A DNA stretch of 64,000 nucleotides from Devosia salina (GCF_019504385.1 NZ_CP080590.1:124001-188000); one strand, 5' to 3'; shown: positions 42,623-50,872, numbered from the stretch's first letter. Notes: generated from the sequence alone by a model not told the origin. Translations and numbers: made by a program.

Positions 42623-42682
42623 CCTCTCCCGCCCGCGGGAGAGGGGGACCGCCGAAAGGCGGTGGAGAGGGGAGCAGCGCGC
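42623..42682. repeat. 60-bp dispersed repeat, copy 1 (left of the OsmC gene)
   Basis: CCTCTCCCGCCCGCGGGAGA followed by GGGGGACCGCCGAAAGGCGG and TGGAGAGGGGAGCAGCGCGC. It contains two hairpins (CTCCCGCCCGCGGGAG and CCGCCGAAAGGCGG). It is nearly identical, in the same orientation, to 43284-43345. Confidence 0.8.
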
Positions 42683-42787
42683 TCGATACGGCCCCATGGC
42701 GGAAGAGTCTGCGGCGGGGATGGTTCTTCCCCTCCTGCGCTCTCCGGCCGGGCCCAACTTGAGGTGTCTCTGGCTGCGGCTGCTTGG

Positions 42788-43189
42788 TCAGGCGCGCCTG
42801 ATCGTGCCGCTGAGGCTGGTCGATGCCGCCAGCGTGTTGGAAATGGTGCCATATCTGCGCACATTGGTGTGCAGCAGCTCCAGCCGTCTGTCGGGTTCCG
42901 GGCTGTCCACGATCAGCTCATAGGTGATGGCGGTGATCATGGGCGGGCTGTCCTGCCGCTCGGCTTCGAGGCGCACCTCGACGCCGGCGAAATCGAAATG
43001 CAGCAGCGGCGCGGCGCGCTCCACCCCCTTGATCATGCAGGCGGCCAGCCCCGCCAGCAGCAGCTCCACCGGGTTGAGCGCGTCCTCGCGCCCGGCCAGC
43101 GACGTGTCGAGCACCACCTCGGCATCCCGGGCGCCAGCGACACTGCCGGTCGCGTCGACCCGGCGGGCGGTGATGGCATAGTGCAACAT
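42788..43189 (-). CDS. OsmC-family protein
   Basis: A 133-aa OsmC/Ohr-fold protein. NPVELLLAGLAACMIKGVER carries the family's first motif with Cys in AAC; HFDFAGVEVRLEAERQDSPP follows. The usual second catalytic Cys region is not obvious: the C-terminal part (HTNVRRYGTISNTLAAST) has the conserved NT...A block with Gly/Tyr-Gly in place of CPV. It is thus a one-cysteine OsmC-like protein rather than a clear peroxiredoxin. It is flanked on both sides by direct copies of the same 60-bp repeat. Confidence 0.85.
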   Translation of the reverse strand: MLHYAITARRVDATGSVAGARDAEVVLDTSLAGREDALNPVELLLAGLAACMIKGVERAAPLLHFDFAGVEVRLEAERQDSPPMITAITYELIVDSPEPDRRLELLHTNVRRYGTISNTLAASTSLSGTIRRA

Positions 43190-43283
43190 GGTGATGATGG
43201 CTCCCCAAGGTGTGACAGCACTCTAGCCCATGCCGGAGGACCGGGCTTGATCGAGCGCAAAGCAAGGATAACCCCTGCCTTTC

Positions 43284-43439
43284 CTCTCCCGCCCGCGGGA
43301 GAGGGGGACCGCCGGGAGGCGGTGGAGAGGGGAGCAAGGCGCGCGATGCCGCGGCGCGTCGACATGTTGGAAGGCCCGAACGCGCGGCCCCCCCCTCCAC
43401 CACGCATGGCGTGGTCCCCCTCCCCCGCAAGCGGTGAGG
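43284..43439. repeat. 60-bp dispersed repeat, copy 2, with an inverted partner arm
   Basis: Copy 2 runs 43284-43345 (CCTCTCCCGCCCGCGGGAGA and on). A degenerate inverted arm follows at about 43389-43439 (CCCCTCCACCACGCATGGCG, TGGTCCCCCTCCCCCGC). Together they form a long imperfect stem in the 320-bp gap between the OsmC gene and the A+T-rich island. No gene is visible in this gap. Confidence 0.7.
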
Positions 43440-43509
43440 CATAGATCGACACGCGGATGCGGACGGGAGGAAGGGCGCGGCAGAAGATCGTACGTCGCTT
43501 CGCTCGCGA

Positions 43510-43962
43510 CTATAAAATCCCGGCCAGTGCTGAGTACACTGCTCGCATGCGATAGCGAGTGTATATTTCAATTACCAGCGCGACAAACAAGTAATATCCA
43601 GTCGATATAAACAGAAGTACTCCAGAAAGAGATTCATTTACGACCACGTCCGGATACAGAGATGCCAGTATCAAGCCAGACATATTGGCCAGAGCTCCAA
43701 TCAGCACTGCGCCCATTAGCGGTACGTAGGATCTTTCCATCTCTCGCATCGCATCATGATAAAGTAGCTTGGCTGATGAAAGCTTCCCTCTAAGCTCGTT
43801 CGCCTTGGTCGAGTGGCTGTCCTTGATAATGGACAGTTCAGCATCCAGTCTCTTGCCAAGACTAGTCGCTCGTAGTGTAAGTGGAGATCGGAACACAGAA
43901 AGGCCAATGCCGATGCCAAAACCTAGCTGTAGAAGGCTTGCAAAGGCTGCTAGATTGCTCAA
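43510..43962 (-). CDS. Three-TM membrane protein of unknown function (island gene 1)
   Basis: About 150 aa, not recognised. TM1 is at the N-terminus (LAAFASLLQLGFGIGIGLSV), a charged helical segment follows (ATSLGKRLDAELSIIKDSHS to YHDAMREMERSY, probably coiled coil), then TM2 (VPLMGAVLIGALANMSGLIL) and TM3 (LSGVLLFISTGYYLFVALVI). No ATG exists near the N-terminus. TTG at 43962 with GAGG upstream is chosen; TTG at 44025 would overlap the divergent gene. Base composition is much more A+T-rich than the flanks. The architecture, with two C-terminal helices after a coiled coil, resembles membrane effectors of bacterial immune modules, which is inference. Confidence 0.6.
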   Translation of the reverse strand: MSNLAAFASLLQLGFGIGIGLSVFRSPLTLRATSLGKRLDAELSIIKDSHSTKANELRGKLSSAKLLYHDAMREMERSYVPLMGAVLIGALANMSGLILASLYPDVVVNESLSGVLLFISTGYYLFVALVIEIYTRYRMRAVYSALAGIL

Positions 43963-43980
43963 TGTTGCCTCGTGAAGTCC

Positions 43981-45141
43981 ATGGAAGTTAACAAGATACT
44001 GCGGCAGGTCCGCGAGCAACGTCAATTCTCTATTGCTCAGGTTGCGGACCGCACTGGAATTAGCGCAGGCAGGCTCGAGGATTTTGAGGCTGGATCGCGC
44101 GAGCCGTCATATAACCAGTTGACCGCGTTGGCGGGTGTTTATGGTGTCGCTCCGTATATATTCGCATCCAAGACCCTACCCAACCTAGAGCCTAATCTAC
44201 CTGATTTTCGCCAGGAGAGGCCCAGGCCTGCTGCTCCCTCGCCACGAGGCATGCATCGAATTTGGGCCGTAGAAAATGCCTCAGAGTATACTAAGCAACT
44301 AATGGACGCTTTGGGTTTCAAACCCGAGCAACTAACTAGAAGCAAGCCTGAGCCGACGATCGATTTTGCCAGGAAGCTGCGCGCAGAATTTGAGGAATGG
44401 CTACAGCCAAGATTCGACGGCTTCCAGTTCGCAGGTGCCAGCGAACAAAAGTTCTTAGCTGCGTTTCGTCTGTATTTTGAATTTCAGGGCAATTTAGTCA
44501 ACATCAACGACGCTCCGACGGCGGATTATACGGGTTTTTATGCGGACCCCGAGGTCGGCATTCCTTCAATATTCGTTAATAGAAAGATTTACTCAAAGAA
44601 GGCGCAACTTTTCACACTGTTGCACGAGTATTGCCATTACATAATAGGCGCTGAAGGGATATCGGATCCTTTTGTTTCTCGGAACTCGACTGAAGCAGTG
44701 TGTAATCGGTTTGCTGCAGAATTTCTGGCTCCTAAAGACCAGTTTATTGATTTGGTCGAGCATCTGCCTAAAGATCGTTTCCAAAGCACCGATAGGCTGA
44801 TCAAGGCTGTTTCGAATCGTGCTCTGCTTAGCATGCACGCCACAGGAATTAGATTGGTCGAAACTGGCTATCTTAGCCAGTCAGCACTGAATAGTTGGCT
44901 GGCCAATGTTTTCAAAAATCCTAGGGTGGAAAAGGACGACGAGCCGGAGGTGGCTGGGGGGCATGTCCATGCGAAGCGCCTCGGCGAGCTTGGATATCTG
45001 CCAACGTTTCTCTCCGCTGCCGCGATCAAAGCGAGAATTATTGACCGCCACGACGTCGTAGTGGGACTGGGACTCGCAGATAGCATACAAGACGCGGCCT
45101 TTGATCTCGCCCAGCGGCGGTTTGATAGGGCGGCCAACTGA
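43981..45141 (+). CDS. XRE-HTH plus ImmA/IrrE metallopeptidase protein (island gene 2)
   Basis: A 386-aa COG2856-type protein. Residues 5-60 form an XRE helix-turn-helix (FSIAQVADRTGISAGRLEDF, then REPSYNQLTALAGVYGV). The ImmA/IrrE zinc protease domain has FTLLHEYCHYIIG (HExxH: His215, Glu216, His219) and the third-ligand region EAVCNRFAAEFLAP (Glu238). A C-terminal region of about 100 residues is unassigned. The start may be ATG 43981 or GTG 43972. Such proteins act as antitoxins or as anti-repressor proteases in toxin-antitoxin and mobile-element control. The next gene begins one base after its stop. Confidence 0.88.
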   Translation: MEVNKILRQVREQRQFSIAQVADRTGISAGRLEDFEAGSREPSYNQLTALAGVYGVAPYIFASKTLPNLEPNLPDFRQERPRPAAPSPRGMHRIWAVENASEYTKQLMDALGFKPEQLTRSKPEPTIDFARKLRAEFEEWLQPRFDGFQFAGASEQKFLAAFRLYFEFQGNLVNINDAPTADYTGFYADPEVGIPSIFVNRKIYSKKAQLFTLLHEYCHYIIGAEGISDPFVSRNSTEAVCNRFAAEFLAPKDQFIDLVEHLPKDRFQSTDRLIKAVSNRALLSMHATGIRLVETGYLSQSALNSWLANVFKNPRVEKDDEPEVAGGHVHAKRLGELGYLPTFLSAAAIKARIIDRHDVVVGLGLADSIQDAAFDLAQRRFDRAAN

Positions 45142-45142
45142 C

Positions 45143-45583
45143 ATGTCGCTTCCAGAAGTAAATGGTTGGCTAATAGATTACCGAACGGCTCATGATATTT
45201 TCTCGTCGGGAAATAATCAAAAAATATCCCACTGTGTAGAATTGTGTGTTGCTGGGACATTGTTCTGCTGCTTTTGCGAAAAAGAGTTCTTCAACGGCTT
45301 CCCACCTTTGAAGTCGTCCTTTATAGCCGAACAAGACAGGGTGTTGGTGCCTGATGAGCGCGTGTTGCAACGCGCCCTTGCCATTGCCGACAGCAAGGTA
45401 GGCAGCAATAGACTTAAGGGAAACGACGCAGCGGTTTTCTTGGCGGCGACGGCGTTGGAGAACGACTACGGTGTGATTTCCGACCACACCTCGATCGTAT
45501 TCTCAACTATTCACGATATTGGTGGGAAGTACGGCATCCCAGTGTTTTCTTCTCAAAGTTACTTCGCCGGTGTTGGCATTTGA
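45143..45583 (+). CDS. PIN-like putative toxin nuclease (island gene 3)
   Basis: 146 aa. An N-terminal strand with Asp12 (VNGWLIDYRTAHDIF), and a late block GNDAAVFLAATALENDYGVI with Asp95 followed by SDH (Asp114), have the order and spacing of PIN-domain nucleases. Glu47/Glu49 are candidates for the second acidic site. The middle is cysteine-rich (CVELCVAGTLFCCFC). The ATG at 45143 is 1 bp after the ImmA/IrrE stop, so the pair is translationally coupled as in toxin-antitoxin operons. The PIN assignment is from pattern only; DUF4411-type proteins, known partners of COG2856, are an alternative. Confidence 0.55.
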   Translation: MSLPEVNGWLIDYRTAHDIFSSGNNQKISHCVELCVAGTLFCCFCEKEFFNGFPPLKSSFIAEQDRVLVPDERVLQRALAIADSKVGSNRLKGNDAAVFLAATALENDYGVISDHTSIVFSTIHDIGGKYGIPVFSSQSYFAGVGI

Positions 45584-45628
45584 GATGCCCACTGCCCTGC
45601 GAGCATAGCTCTCCGGGCCTAGCCAGCT

Positions 45629-45653
45629 AAAATCGCTCCCCCGGAGCGATTTT
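45629..45653. terminator. Bidirectional terminator between island and polA
   Basis: AAAATCGCTCC-CCC-GGAGCGATTTT, a perfect 11-bp stem with flanking A and T tracts, lies between the convergent PIN-like gene (+) and polA (-). It has the same design as the hairpins at 29671. Confidence 0.8.
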
Positions 45654-45669
45654 GCCTTTGGCACGCTGT

Positions 45670-48591
45670 CTAATGCGCCTCATCCCAATTCTTCGCCGCA
45701 TGCGCATCCACCTGGATCGGAACCGTCAGCCGCACCGCCGGTTCAGCCGCTGATTCCATCACCTGCTTAATCACCGGAATAGCCTGATCCTCGGTCCCTT
45801 CCGGCACCTCGAAGATCAGTTCGTCATGCACCTGCAGCAGCATGTCGGCTTCCACCCCGGCCTTTTTCAGTTCCGGCTCCATGCGGATCATGGCGCGGCG
45901 GATGATGTCGGCCGCTGACCCCTGGATGGGGGCATTGATGGAGGCGCGTTCGACAAAGCTGCGTTCGGACGGATTGCCCGAATTGGCATTGGGGAATTGG
46001 ATCCGCCGGCCGAAAATGGTCATCACATGCCCGTCGGCCTTCACCCGCGCCTTCTGGGCGTCCATATAGTCCTTGATGCCCGGGAAGCGCTCGAAGTAGG
46101 TCTTGATATAGTCGCCTGCGACGCCGCGCTCGATCCCAAGTTGATTGGCGAGGCCGAAGGCGGAAATGCCATAGATGATGCCGAAATTGATCGCCTTGGC
46201 GCGACGGCGCACATCCGATGGCATGCCTTCCACCGGCACGTTGAACATTTCGCTCGCCGTCATGGCGTGAATGTCCAGCCCTTCCTCGAAAGCGTCCTTG
46301 AGGGCCTGGATATTGGCGATATGCGCCAGGACGCGCAGCTCGATCTGGCTGTAGTCGGCCGAAATCAGCACCTTGCCCGGCGGGGCAATGAAGGCGGTGC
46401 GGATCTTTCGCCCATCCTCGGTGCGCACCGGAATGTTCTGCAGGTTCGGCTCGTTGGAGGAGAGGCGCCCGGTCAGCACGCTGGCCTGCTGGTAGGAGGT
46501 GTGCACGCGCCCGGTGCGCGGATTGATATAGGTGGGCAGGGCATCGGTATAGGTGCCCTTCAATTTGGTGAGCTGGCGCCAGTCGACAATGGTGCGGGCC
46601 AGCGGCACGCCCTTCAAGGCCAGGTCCTCGAGCACATCGGCGCCGGTCGACCAGGCGCCGGTCTTGGTCTTGCTGCCGCCTTCGAGCCCCATCTTGTCGA
46701 AAAGGATTTCGCCCAACTGCTTGGGGGAGCCGAGATTGAAGCTCTGCCCGGCCAGTTCATGCGCCTCGGCCTCGAGCGCGGCGGCGCGCTGGGCGAAGTC
46801 GCCCGAGAGCCGGGCGAGAATCTGCCGGTCGACCATGACGCCGCGCGCTTCCATCCGCGCCAGCACCGGGGCCAACGGCCGCTCGATGGTCTCATAGAGC
46901 GTGGTGACGTTTTCCGCGGCGAGGCGCGGTTTCAGCACATGCCAGAGCCGCAGCGTGATGTCGGCATCCTCGGCGGCGTAGCGGGCGGCGGCAGGGATAT
47001 CGAGCTGATCGAAGCTCTTCTGGTTCTTGCCGGTGCCGGCCAGTTCCCCATAGGTGATGGTCTTGTGGTTGAGCCAATGGTCGGCCAAGACGTCCATGCC
47101 ATTATAGCGCGGGCCATCCAGCGCATAGGAAATGAGCATGGTGTCGTCGATCGGCGCCATGGCGACGCCATAGCGGGCCAGCACTTCCATGTCATATTTG
47201 ACGTTCTGCCCGATCTTGAGGATCGACTGGTCCTCGAGCACGCGCTTGAGGGCCTCGAGCACGAATCCAATGGGCAATTGCCCCTCGACCAGCCCTCCGC
47301 CACCCAGGAGGTCGCCGGGCTTGGCGTGGCCCACCGGGATATAGCAGCCCTCGCCGATCTCGGTGGAGAGGCACACGCCCACCAGGTCCGCCATCTGCGG
47401 GTCGAGCCCGGTGGTCTCGGTGTCGATGGCGACATGCCCCTTGTCGACGATTTTCGCGATGCAGCGCTCCAGCGCCTCGGGCGTGGTGACGATCTCATAG
47501 GCGTCGTAATTGACCGGAATGGCCTTGACGCGGGCATGCTCCTCGGCGGCAAAGCGGGCCGGACCGGAACCGGGCACCACATTGGCGGCCAGCTTGGCCT
47601 TGGCCACCGAGAGCGTGGTCGATTTCTGGGGCGCGCCGGGGACCGGGCTCTCCTTGTTGGCCGCCAGCTCCGGATCGGGCTCGAAATCATCCGGATTGGC
47701 CTCGAGCAGGGTCGCCAGCCGCTTGGTGATGCTGGCAAATTCCATCGCCTTCAAAAACGGGAACAGCGCCGATGGGCTCATCGGCTGACGCACCAGGCCA
47801 TCAAGGTCGATCTCGACCGGCACCTTCTGTTCCAGCGTCACCAGCGTCTTGGAAATGCGGGCCAGCTCGGCATTCTCGATCAGCTTCTGCCGCCGGGCCG
47901 GCTGCTTGATCTCCTCGGCGCGGGCGAGCAGGGTTTCGAGATCGCCATAGGTATTGATCAGCTCGGCCGCGGTCTTGACCCCAATGCCCGGCACGCCCGG
48001 GACATTGTCGACGCTGTCGCCGCACAGCGCCTGCACGTCGATCACCTTGTCCGGCGTCACCCCGAATTTGGTGAACACTTCATCGGGCCCGATCCACCGC
48101 AGCGGCGGCTGCCCGGGGCGCGGAATGGTATCGAGCAGACGGATCGAGCCATCGGGCTCCACCAGCTGCATCAGGTCCTTGTCCGAGGAGGCGATGGTGA
48201 CCTTGAACCCCTTGTCCCGCGCCATCACGGCATAGGTGGCCATGATATCGTCGGCCTCCCAGCCCTCCATTTCGATCGAGGGAATGGAAAAGGCGCGCGT
48301 GGCCGAGCGGGTCAGCGGAAATTGCGGCACCAGCTCTTCGGGCGCAGGCGGGCGCTGCGCCTTGTACTGCGGATAGAGATCGTCGCGGAAGGTCTTGCCC
48401 TTGGCGTCGAAAATCACCGCCATATGGGTGGGTGGTTCGTCGCCATCCAGGTCCTGGGTAAGCTTGTAGAGCATGTTGCAGAACCCCTGCACGCAGCCCA
48501 CCGGCAGCCCGTCCGACTTGCGGCTCAGGGGCGGCAAAGCGTGGAAGGCGCGGAAGATATAGCCCGAGCCGTCGACGAGCAGCAGATGCAT
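45670..48591 (-). CDS. polA: DNA polymerase I
   Basis: A 973-aa family-A polymerase for Okazaki-fragment maturation and repair. The 5' nuclease domain begins MHLLLVDGSGYIFRAFHALP and has IEMEGWEADDIMATYA. The 3'-5' exonuclease has DTETTGLD near residue 388, so proofreading residues are present. The polymerase domain has SADYSQIELRVLAHI, the O-helix RRRAKAINFGIIYG and the catalytic LLQVHDELIFEV near the end. The ATG at 48591 starts exactly at the family N-terminus; a longer frame to 48657 is rejected. It stands alone, divergent from the response regulator. Confidence 0.98.
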   Translation of the reverse strand: MHLLLVDGSGYIFRAFHALPPLSRKSDGLPVGCVQGFCNMLYKLTQDLDGDEPPTHMAVIFDAKGKTFRDDLYPQYKAQRPPAPEELVPQFPLTRSATRAFSIPSIEMEGWEADDIMATYAVMARDKGFKVTIASSDKDLMQLVEPDGSIRLLDTIPRPGQPPLRWIGPDEVFTKFGVTPDKVIDVQALCGDSVDNVPGVPGIGVKTAAELINTYGDLETLLARAEEIKQPARRQKLIENAELARISKTLVTLEQKVPVEIDLDGLVRQPMSPSALFPFLKAMEFASITKRLATLLEANPDDFEPDPELAANKESPVPGAPQKSTTLSVAKAKLAANVVPGSGPARFAAEEHARVKAIPVNYDAYEIVTTPEALERCIAKIVDKGHVAIDTETTGLDPQMADLVGVCLSTEIGEGCYIPVGHAKPGDLLGGGGLVEGQLPIGFVLEALKRVLEDQSILKIGQNVKYDMEVLARYGVAMAPIDDTMLISYALDGPRYNGMDVLADHWLNHKTITYGELAGTGKNQKSFDQLDIPAAARYAAEDADITLRLWHVLKPRLAAENVTTLYETIERPLAPVLARMEARGVMVDRQILARLSGDFAQRAAALEAEAHELAGQSFNLGSPKQLGEILFDKMGLEGGSKTKTGAWSTGADVLEDLALKGVPLARTIVDWRQLTKLKGTYTDALPTYINPRTGRVHTSYQQASVLTGRLSSNEPNLQNIPVRTEDGRKIRTAFIAPPGKVLISADYSQIELRVLAHIANIQALKDAFEEGLDIHAMTASEMFNVPVEGMPSDVRRRAKAINFGIIYGISAFGLANQLGIERGVAGDYIKTYFERFPGIKDYMDAQKARVKADGHVMTIFGRRIQFPNANSGNPSERSFVERASINAPIQGSAADIIRRAMIRMEPELKKAGVEADMLLQVHDELIFEVPEGTEDQAIPVIKQVMESAAEPAVRLTVPIQVDAHAAKNWDEAH

Positions 48592-48809
48592 GTTGGCGAT
48601 TCCCTTTGGTCCGTTCGGCGGCGACTTTATCGCCTCGGGCCCGATCATGGCACCCATTTCTGCCCGCTTGTGTCAGCAGGGCGACAGGCGTTCACGATTG
48701 CCGTGAGGGACCTATCTTCGCCACTTTTATCCCCCTAGTTTGGAAACCGATAGGAAGGCGGAGTTCCGCCCTTCCGCCAACAGGCCCGGTGGGGCCTTTA
48801 AGGACACCC

Positions 48810-49196
48810 GTGCAGATCACCCCTATGAGGGGACCGGGCACCACTATTCTGGTGGTGGATGACGATGCCTTGATTACCCTCAATACTGCAGACATTTTGA
48901 AAGAGCTGGGACACACCGCAATCGAGGCGTTTTCCGCCCATGAGGCGCTGACCTTGATGCAGAAGCGTTCCGATATCGACGTGCTGATAACCGACTATGC
49001 CATGCCCGGCATGACCGGGCTGGAGCTGGCCGAGGCCGCGCGGGCCCTGCACCCGGGCATACCCGTGCTGCTTACCACCGGCTATTCGGACGTGCCCGAA
49101 GGTCAGAGCTTCGATTATCCCTGGCTGGAAAAGCCGTATCGGGAAGAGGACCTCACGGTCAGGCTTGCCGAACTGCTCGCGCCCATGGCCGAGTAA
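48810..49196 (+). CDS. Single-domain response regulator
   Basis: About 128 aa, receiver domain only. It has TTILVVDDDALITLNTADIL with the acidic pair, the phospho-acceptor Asp in VLITDYAMPGMTGLELAEAA, TTGYSD (Thr switch region) and Lys in LEKPYREEDL. There is no output domain. GTG at 48810 has AAGGA five bases upstream and is preferred; ATG at 48825 is the alternative (123 aa). It may serve in a phosphorelay or as a partner of a hybrid kinase encoded elsewhere. Confidence 0.88.
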   Translation: MQITPMRGPGTTILVVDDDALITLNTADILKELGHTAIEAFSAHEALTLMQKRSDIDVLITDYAMPGMTGLELAEAARALHPGIPVLLTTGYSDVPEGQSFDYPWLEKPYREEDLTVRLAELLAPMAE

Positions 49197-49208
49197 TCCG
49201 GCGGCAAG

Positions 49209-49229
49209 CCGGCGCCTGTGCGGCGCCGG
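49209..49229. terminator. Hairpin between convergent genes
   Basis: CCGGCGCC-TGTGC-GGCGCCGG, an 8-bp GC stem between the response-regulator stop and the lytic-transglycosylase stop. There is no T tract. Confidence 0.5.
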
Positions 49230-49232
49230 TGA

Positions 49233-49805
49233 TCAGCGCAACCCGCTTTTTTCCAGCAATCCCAGCCGCTTGGCGTCGTAGTAATAGCCATTGGCATAGA
49301 ACTGCACCGCGCGATCGTCATTGCCCCCGGCTGTCACATAGGCGCCGGCGAGATAGCGCACGGCATAGCGCAGATTGGTCTCGGCATCGAGCAGGCCCGC
49401 CGCTTCGCCGCGATAACCCATGCCGCGTGCCGTGGCGTGGGATATCTGCATGAGCCCATAATAGGGACCATTGCGCGCCGCCGGATTATAGCCGCTCTCG
49501 CGCACGATGACGCGCCGCACCAGGTGCTCGGGCACATTGTACTGGGTCGCATAATGGGCGATCAGCCCATCAAGCGGTCCGCGCTCGCTTCCGGCGTAGC
49601 CAAGCAGCAGCGAACTGGGCGCGGCCGGCACGGCGGCGGCCTTGGGCACATGCCCGGCTGGGGTCGCGGCCACCGGCGCAAAGCTGGCAATGGCGGCGCT
49701 CGCCGATTTGTTGCCGGGCATCGGCTTGATGCCGGCCATCGAGCACCCGGCCAGAACCAGGGCCAGGGCAACGGAACCTGCGATGGGGAGCGGCCGGGCC
49801 GTCAT
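49233..49805 (-). CDS. Lytic transglycosylase lipoprotein (SLT domain)
   Basis: A 190-aa lipoprotein. The signal and lipobox are VALALVLAGCSMAG (Cys is lipidated). After an Ala/Pro linker, the SLT domain has LVRRVIVRESGYNPAARNGP with catalytic Glu in RES, YYGLMQISHATARGMGYRG and LRYAVRYLAGAY. It cleaves glycan strands of peptidoglycan. The ATG at 49805 has GAGAGG at good spacing. It is shorter than Slt70-type enzymes but full-length for the small lipoprotein class. Confidence 0.92.
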   Translation of the reverse strand: MTARPLPIAGSVALALVLAGCSMAGIKPMPGNKSASAAIASFAPVAATPAGHVPKAAAVPAAPSSLLLGYAGSERGPLDGLIAHYATQYNVPEHLVRRVIVRESGYNPAARNGPYYGLMQISHATARGMGYRGEAAGLLDAETNLRYAVRYLAGAYVTAGGNDDRAVQFYANGYYYDAKRLGLLEKSGLR

Positions 49806-50133
49806 GCACATACCTCTCACGCGCCGGAATTCCTGTCTCTCGCCCGCTAAATGTCAAACGCGGCGGCTTGATGGCGGAAATGCGACGCCGGGGCAAGTGT
49901 GACCGGACCGATGCCGCCAAAAACCGCCCGTGCCACGGGGCTTGGCCGCCAAAGGTTTACATCTGGGCGCGATGCCCTAGACTTGGGCCTTCGCCGTCGT
50001 GCGCTTTTGCGGCAAGCCCACTTGCCGCCACCGAGCCGCTCCGCCCCTTGTTGGCCGGGCGGCCCATTGCGCGACTGACCCTGAAGGCCCTCCTCCTGGC
50101 GAGGGCAAGAGACAATTCCGAAAGGCTCGTCCC
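49806..50133. other. 328-bp divergent non-coding region
   Basis: Separates the transglycosylase and FKBP genes. I see no gene. It must hold both promoters. A GCCCTC-CTCCTGGC-GAGGGC hairpin (50086-50105) lies just upstream of the FKBP start. Confidence 0.5.
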
Positions 50134-50571
50134 ATGACCACTGCCGCAACCGGCGACACTGTGCGCATCCATTATTCCGGCCGTCTGACCGATGGCACCC
50201 AGTTCGACAGCTCCGAAGGCCGCGCGCCGCTCGAATTCACTCTTGGCCAGGGCCAGGTGATCAAGGGGCTCGAGCAGCATGTCGATGGCATGGAAACCGG
50301 CACCAAAAGCACCGTGACCATCCCCGCTGAGGCCGCCTATGGCCCGCGCCGTGACGATGCCGTCCAGCAGCTCGACCGCGACAAGGTCCCCGCCGGCATC
50401 GACCTCCAGGTCGGCACCCAGCTCCAGGCCCGCACCGCCGATGGCGGCATGCTGCCGATCACCGTGGTGGGTGTGGACGAGCAGTCCGTCACCGTCGATG
50501 CCAACCACCCGCTCGCCGGCAAGGACCTGGTCTTCGACGTCGAGCTGGTCGAGGTTGTCAAAGTGGCCTGA
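50134..50571 (+). CDS. FKBP-type peptidyl-prolyl cis-trans isomerase (SlyD-like)
   Basis: 145 aa. It begins with the FKBP core GDTVRIHYSGRLTDGTQFDS, has PLEFTLGQGQVIKGLEQHVDGM, then the SlyD-type insert-in-flap region (AAYGPRRDDAVQQLDRDKVP) and ends HPLAGKDLVFDVELVEVVKV. It is a cytoplasmic foldase/chaperone. There is no His-rich C-terminal tail as in E. coli SlyD. The ATG at 50134 follows GAAAGG. It is monocistronic, followed by a hairpin (CCTTCTCCC-CTTGT-GGGAGAAGG at 50598-50620). Confidence 0.95.
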   Translation: MTTAATGDTVRIHYSGRLTDGTQFDSSEGRAPLEFTLGQGQVIKGLEQHVDGMETGTKSTVTIPAEAAYGPRRDDAVQQLDRDKVPAGIDLQVGTQLQARTADGGMLPITVVGVDEQSVTVDANHPLAGKDLVFDVELVEVVKVA

Positions 50572-50597
50572 GGCGTCACCTAAGCCGCATCCTCTTC

Positions 50598-50642
50598 CCT
50601 TCTCCCCTTGTGGGAGAAGGTGCCCGCAGGGCGGATGAGGGG
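50598..50642. repeat. Hairpin repeat of the G-rich type after the FKBP gene
   Basis: CCTTCTCCC-CTTGT-GGGAGAAGG (9-bp stem) followed by TGCCCGCAGGGCGGATGAGG. This sequence style is common between genes in alphaproteobacteria. It may terminate the FKBP transcript. Confidence 0.6.
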
Positions 50643-50680
50643 TCTTGCTCCGGCGGAGGCTTCAAGCCGGAACAGGCCAC

Positions 50681-50778
50681 GAGACTCCGCCCCGTCCCCG
50701 AAGGGCTGGGCACGCCGGTGACGTGACCAGAGCGAAGCAGGCCACGAGACCTATGGTCGAGTAGCGGCGCGAATGGCG
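50681..50778. repeat. 96-bp dispersed repeat, copy 2
   Basis: Matches 29799-29894 in the same orientation with about ten differences (GAGACTCCGCCCCGTCCCCG, GGCACGCCGGTGACGTGACC, GACCTATGGTCGAGT, GAATGGC). It is non-coding and lies in the 347-bp gap between the convergent FKBP and sugar-ABC genes. No gene is seen in that gap. Confidence 0.75.
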
Positions 50779-50837
50779 GGTGGCCGACGGCCGCTTGATG
50801 GTCCCCATCCACGATGCGCCCTGCCCATGTCCGATAG

Positions 50838-50872
50838 AAAAACGCCCGGACGCGACGAATCGCGGCCGGGCG
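50838..50872 (-). terminator. Rho-independent terminator of the CUT2 ABC operon
   Basis: On the minus strand CGCCCGG (50872-50866), an inner CGCGA-TTCG-TCGCG stem and CCGGGCG (50849-50843) are followed by TTTTT (50842-50838). It lies 47 bp after the binding-protein stop. Confidence 0.85.

Noticed and set aside
45997..48738. Plus-strand open frame of 913 codons
   Set aside because: Antisense to polA, with no recognisable domain; the polymerase motifs on the minus strand are unambiguous.
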